Below are positions 17,188 through 26,800 of a stretch of DNA of 37,188 bases, one piece after another. Position numbers and translations under genes: made by a program. The DNA comes from Spirabiliibacterium pneumoniae (GTDB lineage: Bacteria; Pseudomonadota; Gammaproteobacteria; Enterobacterales; Pasteurellaceae): contig NZ_JABMII010000002.1 of the NCBI RefSeq assembly GCF_014884995.1, positions 1 to 37,188 of the forward strand. The letters are read 5' to 3'. The first letter of the stretch is position 1, and every line of letters begins with the position of its first letter. The notes under the pieces are model-generated. The model was not told the origin of the DNA. It ran no database searches and was given only the letters and a program-made list of their open reading frames with translations.

Positions 17188-18462
17188 ATGAAATTATATA
17201 ATATTAAACACCCCGATGAACAAGTCAGTTTTGCACAAGCTGTGCAACAAGGTTTGGGTAAAGATCAAGGCTTGTTCTTCCCACAAACATTACCGCACTT
17301 TGATAATATCGACGAGTTGCTCGCGCTGCCTTTAGTTGAACGCAGCCAACGCATCTTAAGCGCGCTGATTGGCAACGAACTGCCGCGTGAAACACTCGAT
17401 GACATCATCGCACAAGCGTTTAATTTCCCTGCGCCCTTAGTTCAGGTGAGCAATGATATTTATGCTTTGGAATTGTTCCACGGTCCAACGCTCGCGTTTA
17501 AAGATTTCGGTGGGCGTTTTATGGCGCGCACATTGGCTGCGGTGCGCAAAGACGGCAAAATTACCATTTTAACTGCCACCTCTGGTGACACTGGTGCAGC
17601 GGTTGCACACGCCTTCCACGGGCTTGAAAATATTGATGTAGTGATTTTGTATCCCAAAGGCAAAATCAGCCCACTGCAAGAAAAGCTCTTTTGCACCCTC
17701 GGCGATAATATCCGCACCGTGGCCATCAATGGCGACTTCGACGACTGCCAAGCGCTGGTTAAACAGGCTTTCGATGATCACGAGTTGCGTGAAGCGATCG
17801 GGCTAAACTCCGCCAATTCCATCAACATTAGCCGCCTGCTTGCGCAAGTGTGCTACTACTTCGAGGCCTATGCCCAACTGCCAGCCGATAAACGCCACGA
17901 TGTCGTGGTAAGCGTGCCAAGTGGCAATTTTGGCAACCTCACCGCGGGGTTAATCGCCAAAACGCTTGGCTTACCAATCAAACGCTTTATCGCCTCCACC
18001 AACGCCAACGACACCGTGCCGCGCTATTTGCAAAGCGGCAACTGGGCGCCAAACCCAACGGTGGCAACATTATCTAACGCCATGGACGTGAGCCGACCAA
18101 ACAACTGGCCACGGGTGGAAGAGCTATTCAAACGCAACCAATGGGCATTAAACGAGCTGCACTCAAGTGCCAAAAGCGATGCTCAAACCGAAACCGCACT
18201 TTGTGATATGCACGCACTGGGTTATGTGTGCGAGCCACATGGCGCCATCGCCTACCAAGTGCTGCGGGAAGATCTGCATGAAGGTGAAACGGGCATTTTC
18301 CTGTGCACCGCGCACCCTGCGAAATTCAAAGAAAGCGTTGACCGCATTTTATCGCTGGACTTGCCATTACCCGACGCACTTGACAAACACAACAAACTCC
18401 CCTTGTTGAGCTGCGAAATGGACAATGACTTTGTCGCCCTGCGTAAATTCTTACTCGCTTAG
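17188..18462 (+). CDS. thrC: Threonine synthase
   Basis: 424 residues from the ATG at 17188 (MKLYNIKHPDEQVSF), with AAGGA six bases upstream and 8 bases after the thrB stop. An in-frame upstream ATG at 17140 lies inside thrB and is rejected. PLP enzyme converting phosphohomoserine to threonine. The PLP lysine lies in PTLAFKDFGGRF (about residue 108), and the TATSGDTGAAVAHAF phosphate loop follows. Last gene of the thr operon. Confidence 0.97.
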   Translation: MKLYNIKHPDEQVSFAQAVQQGLGKDQGLFFPQTLPHFDNIDELLALPLVERSQRILSALIGNELPRETLDDIIAQAFNFPAPLVQVSNDIYALELFHGPTLAFKDFGGRFMARTLAAVRKDGKITILTATSGDTGAAVAHAFHGLENIDVVILYPKGKISPLQEKLFCTLGDNIRTVAINGDFDDCQALVKQAFDDHELREAIGLNSANSINISRLLAQVCYYFEAYAQLPADKRHDVVVSVPSGNFGNLTAGLIAKTLGLPIKRFIASTNANDTVPRYLQSGNWAPNPTVATLSNAMDVSRPNNWPRVEELFKRNQWALNELHSSAKSDAQTETALCDMHALGYVCEPHGAIAYQVLREDLHEGETGIFLCTAHPAKFKESVDRILSLDLPLPDALDKHNKLPLLSCEMDNDFVALRKFLLA

Positions 18463-18490
18463 TAAATATCAAAAGTGCGGTTATCATCAA

Positions 18491-18516
18491 AAAAGCCCCA
18501 AATAAGGGGCTTTTTT
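18491..18516 (+). terminator. Rho-independent terminator of thrABC
   Basis: AAAAGCCCC (18491-18499), loop AAATAA, GGGGCTTTT (18506-18514), then T's. It starts 28 bases after the thrC stop codon. Confidence 0.92.
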
Positions 18517-18637
18517 GTATCTGTCTTCTTTACATTTTTAAACCTACTCACATTTTCAAACAGAAATACCTCAACTTACACTTGAAGAAATGAGTGGCTG
18601 GAAAAAATTAGAAACACATTGATACTAAAAGATAAAA

Positions 18638-18684
18638 TGGTGGCCCCAACAGGGCTTGAACCTGTGACCAATCGATTATGAGTC
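18638..18684 (-). other. Prophage attachment site (attL): 3' fragment of tRNA-Ile2(CAU)
   Basis: On the minus strand, 47 bases read as the 3' part of a tRNA: anticodon loop with CAT, the 3' anticodon strand, a full T arm (ACAGG-TTCAAGC-CCTGT), acceptor strand TGGGGCC and ACCA. The acceptor and anticodon best fit tRNA-Ile2 (CAU read as lysidine-UA). The matching 5' half (GGCCCC and D arm) is missing; similarity fades inside the anticodon stem, where phage sequence begins. This is the usual scar of a phage integrated into a tRNA gene. The intact tRNA should lie at the far (right) end of the prophage, reading on the minus strand. Confidence 0.75.
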
Positions 18685-18778
18685 TAATAGCTCAACCCAA
18701 TATAAAAACACAACAATCAATTATTTCAATGACTTACGAAGCTGATCAACTTTAACAATTGATTATTTTTTAGTCTGA

Positions 18779-18819
18779 TTGTGCCATGTTGTGCCAATCT
18801 ATGACACAAATTTGACACA
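18779..18819. repeat. Four short repeats beside attL, candidate integrase arm sites
   Basis: TTGTGCCA at 18779-18786 and 18789-18796, then TGACACAA at 18802-18809 and TGACACAC at 18813-18820. The second pair is the inverted form of the first with one or two changes. Spacing is 10-13 bp, about one helical turn. Located about 95-180 bp from the attachment core, on the phage side. The rest of 18541-18819 shows no gene. Confidence 0.4.
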
Positions 18820-20106
18820 CTAAACCATCGCTGAACCCAACACACCTTTAATTGCCTTGCTGACAGATTCAGGCGTCTTGATTGTGAAAGTCTTATCTAA
18901 AAATGCTCTCTTAGCAAGCGCCTTCCAATCAACTTGAGGCTGCACTTCTTCAGCCATATATTGCTCAGGCTTAGCAATTTCAAATCCACCTTCAAGCTTA
19001 TCATTACTTCCTTGTTCATTATTCAACTGAGTATCAGGAACGTTACTGCCCACATTGTTATTCATTCCAACATCAGGAATTGCAACTTGCGATTCGTTAC
19101 TTGCCAATGCGGTATTTTGCTGCTCACCAATATCACCAGCTAAAGAATTAACTTTATTCTCCCACTTAGCAACAAACTCTTTTGCAGATAATCCCTTGCC
19201 ACCATTCACATCCATTCTGTATCTCAATTCTTTTGATACTGGCTTGCCAGTCATCGCTGCTTTGTATATTGCAATAGTACCGCCCAACCCTTGTTGATGC
19301 GCCATGTAAACGGTGCTTGGCGTTACTGGAATACCATTACGTTGCAGTCCTTTAATATTATTAGCGGTAAGGCGCTTCATTGCTTCAAAGTTAGCGTTAG
19401 GGTCGAAGCGCTTATCAATGCCACGCTTTTTATCTACAAGACCATAATCTGAGCCTGTGTCGCTTGTGAATTGAAATAGGCCTTTCGCACCAGTTGAAGA
19501 TACTGCTGTTGGATCACCTTTACTCTCAATGTGCATAATTGTATTGAGAAGCGGATCATCAGTCATAAATCTTCCATCTGCGCCTTTCATTAATTGTGCA
19601 TTAGGATTGAATAATAACCCTTGCTGCTGCGCTGGCTGTTGAGATTGTTCACCTTCGATTTTAGGCGGCTTAGCTCTTTCATACTTATCAAGTGACTTTG
19701 GAGATACGCCAAAGATACTTTGCATTTCTGCAATATCTTGATCTGTTAGTTTCTCTCCACCATATTTTTCTGAGCGCTTTAAAACACCATACATATCTTC
19801 AACGGCTTTCTCAGGGAACACACCCGTTTTAAGTGATTCCCTTGTTGCTTTATCACCTCTTAGATATGCATCAATGGCAAGCGGAGTTATTCCATTAAAC
19901 TCCATTGCTTTTTGTTGAAGTCTTAAAGCTGATTCAGCTATTTCATCAGCCTTGCTGCCAATACCCTCCCTCCTCCACTTTGGTAACGCTGACTGGCCTT
20001 CTCGCCAGCCAGTTGTATGCTCATAGATACCTTGTAGTGTTCCGTTTGATATTCCAGCTTGATTTTCAACTTGTGCTACTGCTGCCCTTGTTTCATTTGC
20101 GCCCAT
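18820..20106 (-). CDS. Phage internal virion lytic transglycosylase
   Basis: 428 residues. A lysozyme-like SLT domain spans about 180-315: catalytic Glu in MHIESKGDP, then STGAKGLFQFTSDTGSDYG and VYMAHQQGLGG. The N-terminal 170 residues are helical and charged; the C-terminus after about 330 is Asn/Gln-rich. Virion transglycosylases of short-tailed phages open the cell wall while DNA is ejected. It is the last gene of the late operon, next to the attachment site, and follows the two helical virion-like proteins, a gene order reminiscent of T7-like ejection cores. No signal peptide, holin or endolysin is adjacent, which favours a virion role over host lysis. Confidence 0.8.
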   Translation of the reverse strand: MGANETRAAVAQVENQAGISNGTLQGIYEHTTGWREGQSALPKWRREGIGSKADEIAESALRLQQKAMEFNGITPLAIDAYLRGDKATRESLKTGVFPEKAVEDMYGVLKRSEKYGGEKLTDQDIAEMQSIFGVSPKSLDKYERAKPPKIEGEQSQQPAQQQGLLFNPNAQLMKGADGRFMTDDPLLNTIMHIESKGDPTAVSSTGAKGLFQFTSDTGSDYGLVDKKRGIDKRFDPNANFEAMKRLTANNIKGLQRNGIPVTPSTVYMAHQQGLGGTIAIYKAAMTGKPVSKELRYRMDVNGGKGLSAKEFVAKWENKVNSLAGDIGEQQNTALASNESQVAIPDVGMNNNVGSNVPDTQLNNEQGSNDKLEGGFEIAKPEQYMAEEVQPQVDWKALAKRAFLDKTFTIKTPESVSKAIKGVLGSAMV

Positions 20107-20118
20107 TGTTTACCCCGA

Positions 20119-21180
20119 CTATTTAAAAAAACCGTATGTATGGTTAATCACTGCTTGTGCTGCATTCCCTGCTGGATCAACTGGCTTATAATCATATTGA
20201 ATACTAAGCCCACTTTCCTTACGAATTTGCGCTAACGCTCGATTAAATGTTTCTTGCGTGACTAAATGACCATTGGCATCGTAAAAATTCCCATCCGTTC
20301 CTTTTCTAAAGCCAAAACGCAACATTGCCCGAGGAATATCAACCTGTGTTCCGCCAGTTAATGTCATCACCTCTGTTGCATTAGGTGATGACATCAATTT
20401 GAAATAATCCCCTGTAGCTGCGCCGAACACCGCTGCGATCGCTTGATTGCGCGGAATAATCTTTCCTGTTTGCGTATCGTAAAGCACATCACGATCACTA
20501 TTTATGTTCACAAATCGCTGATTAAACGCAGCAAAACCGTCGGTAAATGACTTATCTTTTTGAACACCATATTCTGCATTAAGCAAAGCGGCGTTCATCG
20601 TTTTGTCTTTCTGCTGTTGTGTTTTTTGCATCCATTCAGTTGCTGTTCTCATTTTTATTGGGTCGCCTGAGTTCAGCCAATCTTGCCAAGCATTAGGATT
20701 ATTCAATGATTCCTTAGCTAAATTAATTGATTGATCGTGAACCTGATAGCTATCTAATGTTTGCTGGCCTTGCAATGCACCAGCTTTAATCGTATCTGCG
20801 TAGGTTTTATTGATAAGATCTCTATTTTGATCAGCTGCTGTATATCTAGCGCCCTGATTAATTTGCTCTGTAAGTGAGCCTGTGTAATCATTACCAACAT
20901 TATTCAATCCAGTGTTTAACTGAAGCTGTCTTGAATTATCAAAGATTTCTTTGGCTAACTTTTGCTTATCAATTGCGTTCTGATTATTCAATGTTGCCAA
21001 ATCATAGGCGCTTGCCTGAGATCGTAGTGCTTGATTGTTTAATGCCATTTTGTTCGCATACTCTTGTTCAAGCCCATTGTTAATTAAATCAGCCGCCGCA
21101 AGCTCTTTAGCCGCCTTATTAACTTTATAATAAGTATTGATTCCATTCTCAGCGCCATCAAAAAAATCTTTTAAAGCCAT
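20119..21180 (-). CDS. Phage internal virion/ejection-like protein
   Basis: 353 residues, mostly helical, rich in Ala, Asn and Gln in the first 200 (KMALNNQALRSQASAYDLATLNNQNA), with no membrane segment. No family motif recognised. Its ATG overlaps the upstream gene's stop by one base (TAATG). Position between another helical protein and the transglycosylase suggests an ejection-core component. The role is inferred from context only. Confidence 0.55.
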   Translation of the reverse strand: MALKDFFDGAENGINTYYKVNKAAKELAAADLINNGLEQEYANKMALNNQALRSQASAYDLATLNNQNAIDKQKLAKEIFDNSRQLQLNTGLNNVGNDYTGSLTEQINQGARYTAADQNRDLINKTYADTIKAGALQGQQTLDSYQVHDQSINLAKESLNNPNAWQDWLNSGDPIKMRTATEWMQKTQQQKDKTMNAALLNAEYGVQKDKSFTDGFAAFNQRFVNINSDRDVLYDTQTGKIIPRNQAIAAVFGAATGDYFKLMSSPNATEVMTLTGGTQVDIPRAMLRFGFRKGTDGNFYDANGHLVTQETFNRALAQIRKESGLSIQYDYKPVDPAGNAAQAVINHTYGFFK

Positions 21181-22136
21181 TATAAACCCCCTGTCACGTT
21201 TGGTGCATATTGCGGATTAACGTAGGTTTGTGTGCCCACATTGCCTGTGTAACCCATGTTCATGTAGTTATTCATCTGTCTTTGTAAAATCGAACCGCTT
21301 TGTCTTGCTGATTCCGCACGATTAGCGGCATACCCCATCCAATACCCTGTCGTATTGCCTACCGCCGCTTCATATCCAGCATAAGGCTTATACGTCGCTG
21401 CATTAACTGCGGCCTGTGCAGCGCCATTTAATGCACCAAGACTATCGCTCGCTAAACCTCTTCCAAGCTGAATGAGCTTATACATAATTTCGTCATGCTG
21501 AGCATCCATTGTATTCTTGCGTGCTTCTTCAGCCCTATACCCTTTCTCAATTGCGCCAACCGCACTTTGTGCTTCGGCTATCGCAAGTGATTTTAATGTT
21601 GAGCACGAATAGCCAACACATCTAGGATCAATGCACTTTCTAACCCTTTCTCTAGCAACTGAGAACTCTCTTCTTACATGTGTTAAAGCTCTCGCCTGAA
21701 CAGTATCATATTGCGGCTCATACTCAGGTTTGTTATTGTGCTTTTCAAGAAAGGCTTCTTCGATAGGCCTGTATTTGTTAAACCATAAATCTTGATAACG
21801 CTGCGCCCATTCTTTCTCTGTGCGCCATACTTCGTTTTGATGTTCTTGCGCTTCTTTTGCTGCTTCGCGTTGCTTTTCTGCAAAAGCAAAAGCGGCTGCC
21901 TGTTGTAATAGCGCAATACCATTCTGAATCAATCTCCACTTCTCTTGATCTTCATAGTGCATCTTCAGCGCTTCAATGTATGCTTTCTTTTCTTCTTCAT
22001 ACTTTTTATTCAAGATTTCTTGCCATTTATCACCGTTGGCCATCACATTTTCACGATGATTTGAAAGGCCATTAATCCACGCTGTCTGCACTGGATCTTG
22101 AATGTCAGGGAAGTTTTGAACTGTTACTGTACCCAT
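21180..22136 (-). CDS. Phage internal virion-like protein
   Basis: 318 residues. The first 180 are strongly charged and helical (KYEEEKKAYIEALKMHYEDQ), the last 120 are Ala/Gly/Tyr/Asn-rich and flexible (YMNMGYTGNVGTQTYVNPQY). A Cys cluster (CIDPRCVGYSC) sits near residue 165. AAGGAG seven bases before the ATG; it overlaps the next gene by one base. Probably a structural or ejected virion protein; no exact family recognised. Confidence 0.55.
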   Translation of the reverse strand: MGTVTVQNFPDIQDPVQTAWINGLSNHRENVMANGDKWQEILNKKYEEEKKAYIEALKMHYEDQEKWRLIQNGIALLQQAAAFAFAEKQREAAKEAQEHQNEVWRTEKEWAQRYQDLWFNKYRPIEEAFLEKHNNKPEYEPQYDTVQARALTHVRREFSVARERVRKCIDPRCVGYSCSTLKSLAIAEAQSAVGAIEKGYRAEEARKNTMDAQHDEIMYKLIQLGRGLASDSLGALNGAAQAAVNAATYKPYAGYEAAVGNTTGYWMGYAANRAESARQSGSILQRQMNNYMNMGYTGNVGTQTYVNPQYAPNVTGGL

Positions 22137-22137
22137 C

Positions 22138-22527
22138 TTATAACTCCTTCACATAGACTGTTTCAACCGCCTTATATCCATCAGGTCGCTTAACATCTAT
22201 TTCATTTAAGAAGATTGCTTTCTTTGCTTTCTTCTCTTTAGCCCACTCATGAAAGAACTCTAATTCTTTATCCTGAAATTCATCAGGTATATAACTGATA
22301 ATTTCTTGAGCCACCAATTCACCAGTGAAAGGATTTACTGTTGCGCTGGCAAATAAAAAGCCAACTAACTTGTTGGCTTCATAAATAACGCTACTGTAAA
22401 CGCTGGGATTTTCAACTGTGCTTAATAATGCTTTTGTTGCCCCAATCCTATCAAACGGATTCCCCTTTTCTTTTGATATTGACTCAAGCTTGTCAATAAC
22501 ATCATCAATCTGTTTTAGATTTATCAT
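22138..22527 (-). CDS. Small phage protein, possible GNAT fold
   Basis: 129 residues. The middle (VIYEANKLVGFLFA) followed by EIISYIPDEFQDKELEFFHEWAKEKKAKKAIFL resembles beta4-beta5-helix of GNAT acetyltransferases, but the pyrophosphate loop R/Q-x-x-G-x-G/A is not evident. Such small GNAT-like proteins are found in late operons of some podoviruses. Ends one base before the next gene's ATG. Function unknown. Confidence 0.5.
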   Translation of the reverse strand: MINLKQIDDVIDKLESISKEKGNPFDRIGATKALLSTVENPSVYSSVIYEANKLVGFLFASATVNPFTGELVAQEIISYIPDEFQDKELEFFHEWAKEKKAKKAIFLNEIDVKRPDGYKAVETVYVKEL

Positions 22528-22554
22528 ATATCAACCTTTATCAAATCTGATATT

Positions 22555-23439
22555 TTAATCTTTTTTCCCCATATTAAACTTGAATCTCATTTTACCACTA
22601 TCAAGATTACTATTTTCAAATTTTATATGAAGATATTTTTTTGTGCTACCAACCTCAAAAAAATGTTCATTTTCTTTATTGGAATCACATATAACTCCAA
22701 TATAAGAATGAACATCATCCTTTAGTGATAATTTCGCGTATTTATTATATGAACTGTATATATCATTAGATCTGCATCTTAGCAATTCAACTTTATCATT
22801 GTCGTATTTGTATTCAATCAGGCAATCCTTCCCTTTTTCACACATATCATTTCCAATTCTAGGAGATAATAAATAGAACTGAACATTACCGCCAACACTG
22901 TTATTTTCTAGCAGGTAAACCTCAATAACCATTGCCAATTTTGAATTATATTCTTTCGAGATATTCTCACCTATTGATATTGACTTAATCAAATCAATAT
23001 TATTAAATTCATCTTTTCTATACTCAATTATTCCATTTGAATATTTTTTTTGATTTTCTATTTTATTAAATCTGGGATTATTAAAAATCTTACTATAATA
23101 AAAAATATCATAATTATCATTAGAAGAATTTGATTTAAAAGAATTAGAATAAATTAAAATATATGGAACAATAATTATTAAAACAGGAATAGAAAAACAA
23201 AGAATAACTTTAATAGAAACAGAACCTATATTTCTTATATAATAAAATAACAAATAAGATAAACAAAAACATGCAACATACAAAACAATTCTTGGTATGT
23301 GAATATCAAAGCTATTAAAAAAACGCATATTATCCAATGATTCATAAATAAAAATCATTGATAATGCAGTAAGTAAAGCACCAAGATTCAACCACCATGT
23401 TTTTTTTGATTGTTTGTTTTCTGATAATTCTTTATGCAT
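22555..23439 (-). CDS. AT-rich membrane protein, candidate phage moron
   Basis: 294 residues from the ATG at 23437-23439 (MHKELSENKQSKK). A TTG ten codons earlier has no ribosome site and lies at the predicted transcription start, so it is rejected. Three transmembrane segments lie within the first 120 residues (WWLNLGALLTALSMIFIY; PRIVLYVACFCLSYLLFYY; VILCFSIPVLIIIVPYILIY). A hydrophilic C-terminal domain of about 170 residues follows, rich in Asn, Ser, Lys and Tyr. No family recognised. It is far more AT-rich than its neighbours, has its own promoter and palindrome, and interrupts a tightly packed late operon: signs of a separately acquired gene expressed from the prophage. Possible roles are superinfection exclusion or host-surface modification. 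Confidence 0.65.
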   Translation of the reverse strand: MHKELSENKQSKKTWWLNLGALLTALSMIFIYESLDNMRFFNSFDIHIPRIVLYVACFCLSYLLFYYIRNIGSVSIKVILCFSIPVLIIIVPYILIYSNSFKSNSSNDNYDIFYYSKIFNNPRFNKIENQKKYSNGIIEYRKDEFNNIDLIKSISIGENISKEYNSKLAMVIEVYLLENNSVGGNVQFYLLSPRIGNDMCEKGKDCLIEYKYDNDKVELLRCRSNDIYSSYNKYAKLSLKDDVHSYIGVICDSNKENEHFFEVGSTKKYLHIKFENSNLDSGKMRFKFNMGKKD

Positions 23440-23447
23440 GTTGATAC

Positions 23448-23472
23448 CTATTGAATTGAAAATTTTCAATAG
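23448..23472. promoter_or_regulatory. Palindrome at the moron transcription start, candidate operator
   Basis: CTATTGAA (23448-23455), 9 bp, TTCAATAG (23465-23472), and an overlapping perfect 16-bp palindrome ATTGAAAATTTTCAAT (23455-23470). It covers the predicted start site and first transcribed bases of the membrane-protein gene. Confidence 0.5.
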
Positions 23473-23475
23473 TCA

Positions 23476-23504
23476 ATATTAAGTAAAAGTAACTGCATAG
23501 TCAA
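23476..23504 (-). promoter_or_regulatory. Promoter of the moron gene
   Basis: On the minus strand: TTGACT (23504-23499), exactly 17 bp, TAATAT (23481-23476). Predicted start near 23469, about 30 bases before the ATG. It sits in the 68-bp gap after the 122-residue gene. Confidence 0.6.
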
Positions 23505-23507
23505 AAA

Positions 23508-23876
23508 TTAATCACACTTAGGCGGATCGCACTTAGGCAAGTTATCATCAACCTTATCTTCTTTGATATGCGCTGCAACATAGCATTTTGGATTCACATC
23601 AAATTGAATGGAAGCGATTAAATCGCTCCCTTCATATATGTCACCTATGTATCTACCTTTCAGCTCATACATTAAATCATCCCACTCAACACAAAGATTT
23701 TCACCTTCCTGAGTCATAGGGTATTCAATCTCATGATTGCAGCATCCAGCTTTTCTTATTCGTAAAAAAACCGCTGATTCACTCTCAGCGGCTTCTCCAC
23801 AACAAGTCTGAATGGCAATACATGTTTTTGTTACTTGCCGATCAATAATGAAAGGCTTTCTTGTTATGGTATTCAT
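23508..23876 (-). CDS. Cys-rich phage protein of unknown function
   Basis: 122 residues with nine cysteines, including the pairs QTCC and GCCN and a terminal PKCDPPKCD. The central part (LMYELKGRYIGDIYEGSDLIASIQFD) looks beta-rich, like a small virion or bundled structural domain. No family recognised. Its start overlaps the stop of the giant polyvalent gene by 4 bases, so it is translationally coupled to it and was probably the link to the following late genes before the membrane gene was inserted. Confidence 0.6.
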   Translation of the reverse strand: MNTITRKPFIIDRQVTKTCIAIQTCCGEAAESESAVFLRIRKAGCCNHEIEYPMTQEGENLCVEWDDLMYELKGRYIGDIYEGSDLIASIQFDVNPKCYVAAHIKEDKVDDNLPKCDPPKCD

Positions 23877-26800
23877 TCTTCAATCCTTTGGTTATATCGC
23901 TTATTGAATCTATCAATGACTAATCCCATTCTATCCTCAATCGCTTTCATTTTATAAAAGCGTTGTCTTGGAGTTAAATTCTCATTTGAATAGATGCGAT
24001 CACGTTGCTTTCTTAATGACTTGAGCTGATTGTCTGAAGCTTTAATTTTCCCATAAAATCTCAACTTAGCCCTCAACTCAGGAGTCATATCTTTAGTGCC
24101 AATATTCTTGCGCTCTTTGGCCAACTGAAGTATTTCATTTCTTCTATCGTAATACTTCGTTTGATCCTCATAAGGCAAGCTTTCAGCACTAACGAGTGAC
24201 AAGAAAGGATAACCGCCAGCGGCCTGATCTTTGTAGTCAATATCATTCACCCACTTATCATAGTTTGAGCTTACAATCTTAACTCCCCAAAATCTCATTG
24301 CTCCACCGCCAATAGTATCAACAATGTATTTCAAATCTTCAGGGTAAAAATCTAGCCATCCGCTTCTATACTCTGATCCGCCAGTCAATTTATTAACGTA
24401 TTGAGTTATCTGTTTATAAACCTCAGGCGTTTTCATTCTACCGCTTGAACTTGCTGGAGTTTGCGCCCCAAACATATTCATATCATTGTGAATCGGATTA
24501 GCTGAGAAGTTTTCATTAGCGTAAAGATCCATAAATGGTTTCGTTGCACTAGGAGCGGCATTTTTCAGAAGCCAGCCTGATATATGATTTGAATCAGAAA
24601 GGCTAATCGGAGAGAACGAACCAAGAATAGTATTAGTTAAAAACATTGAAGCTTTGCCAACACTTTTCTTGCCAGCAATAACACTTTCAGCTGTTGAGCC
24701 TAAAACATGGAATATGTTGTAACCATAAGGCAATGGAATCTTCCAGTAACCACCTTTGCCATCGTTCTTCATGATTATGATGTTGCGCTCTTTTACAAAA
24801 TCAGGGATTTTGTCATAGAACAATTCACCATCATCATCTTCATCTGAAAGCATGCGATTCATTAAACCTAAACCATATCCAGTTGCGATCATGATTAGGC
24901 CAAATTTTTGCGCTCTATTCAGATTTCTCCAGCGTAGTTTTTTATCGCCATTCAAACTTCCCATTGTGCGGATAAAGTTTGCTGAACCTTGAACTGAAGC
25001 ATTAGCAAACAAATACAATGCTGAAATATTAGCACCATACTCACCTCTTCGGTTAAAGTTTACTGTCATATTCTTAGCTAGGCTTGAAGCTTCTCTTGCA
25101 TCAAATCCAGCTTCTCTTGCATTAACATAAGCGGCCAATCGAGTTTGATTTTCAACCGTGTTGTTAGCATCGTCAATAACATCAATAATAGCCTTTGTTG
25201 TTTTCTTAATTGCCCCCCAAGTTGGATTAGGCTCTTCAAGAAGCTTATCAAGCTCTTTTTTCTGTGCTTCTGTATCTTTAATCTGAATAAATCCAGTTTT
25301 CGCACCATTGAGCATAAACTCATTGTAATAAGCCACCCAACGTTTGATTTCAGGATCAGTAACATCTTTACCGCGAGTATGCGCCCAAATAGCTTTCATA
25401 GGCTTGCGAGAAAGAATATCTTTAATTGTCTTGTTGGCAATATTCTCACCTTTTACTTTTCCATCATCTCTTGTTGCTTCAGCATTGAGATTTAAGTATG
25501 CTGTTTGAACATCGCGTGCAAAGTTAGATATTACAAACTCAGGGCTGAATGAAGTATTCATTGCAGCAAGCCATCTATTTACTTTGGCAAAAGGCGTTAA
25601 ATACACAAGATGCTGCGAAGGCGTGATATTGTTAAGCGCGTTCATTAAATTCTTATCATTGATTTTAATGTAATATATTTTGCCCTTCTCTTTTACTGCA
25701 AAATACTTTTCAGGCGATCTCCACATCTGAACTGGTACTGGCTTGGCTTCAAGTCCGTTCGCCTTAGTTTCCTTATATCCTTGTTCATAATCAGGATTAC
25801 CCTCAGAATAGATATTCCAAAAATCAGGATCGGGATTATCTCTAACAAGTTTAAGTAAATGCTGGCCAACAATGTTCTTTCTAGCTCTAACCAGTTTTTC
25901 AGTTAAGTCATTAATAACTTGCGCGGTAACATTAACTGCCATTGAGTTTCGGCCAAGTGCTATTTTTGTTTCCTTGCCACCAGTGTTAAAGCCTTTCCCT
26001 GTTCTAGGTTTAGTTGGATCACCACCGTTATCAACTGATATTCCTTTCAGCGGAACGTAATATTTATATTGCTCGCTCCACGTTTGCATTGTGCTATCAG
26101 CCGTCAAACCGCTTGAAGCCATGACTTGTCTTTGCAATTCATTCATCTTGTAAACGATTTGAGCTGCATCCATGAATTGTTGGTATCTACCATCAGCTTT
26201 GAGCTTGTTAAGATAATCTATTGCATCTGCTGTCTTAACACCTGAACCACCATCAGGCATTTTCTTGTTACGTTTTGCAATAACATTATTACGCTCTTCA
26301 GCGTGTCGCATGATAAGAAATTCATCTAGCTCATTTTGAGTGATTTTGTATTTCTTCATCATCTCAGCTAATGGCTCAATGAATCTTTCACGCATCAGGC
26401 GAATATCATTTTCAACTTGGCCATGATAACGCTCTTCAGCTAAATAGGTATTATTATCAAGATTCACTTTACCGCCATTTGCAGCAATAGCATCTTGCAA
26501 CTGCTTGATTGGGCGGAAGCGGTCTTGCAAACGGCGGATAAAAGTATCTTTGCCTGAGTAAGCAAACTTGATCCACCCTTGCTTTTCTTGCTCACTGGTT
26601 GCACCAACCGCATCTTCAGGCGTATTAATGGAATACGAAACTTCACCATTTTGCAATGATTGATATTGACGTAAGTCTTCATCTGTCATAATATCTTTAG
26701 CAGAAAGGTCAGCATCTGATGTGAAATCCCAACCCAATTGAAGGCTATGGGTATTCAGAAATTGCTGACCTTTTGCTTTATTGACATACAAAGTGTAGTC

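Noticed and set aside
18539-18621. Short coding-like frame between the thr terminator and attL (…LTLEEMSGWKKLETH, then stop)
   Set aside because: Only about 27 codons, no start, no recognised family. Could be a gene remnant, but chance cannot be excluded.
18638-18720. A complete tRNA gene on the minus strand
   Set aside because: The D arm and 5' acceptor strand (GGCCCC) are absent; only the 3' part is present, so it is called an attachment-site fragment.
18715-18764. AATCAATT/AATTGATT inverted repeat near attL as a terminator
   Set aside because: The arms are 34 bases apart and AT-only; too weak for a hairpin terminator.
23440-23469. TTG start adding ten residues to the membrane protein
   Set aside because: No ribosome site, and it coincides with the predicted transcription start; the ATG at 23439 is preferred.
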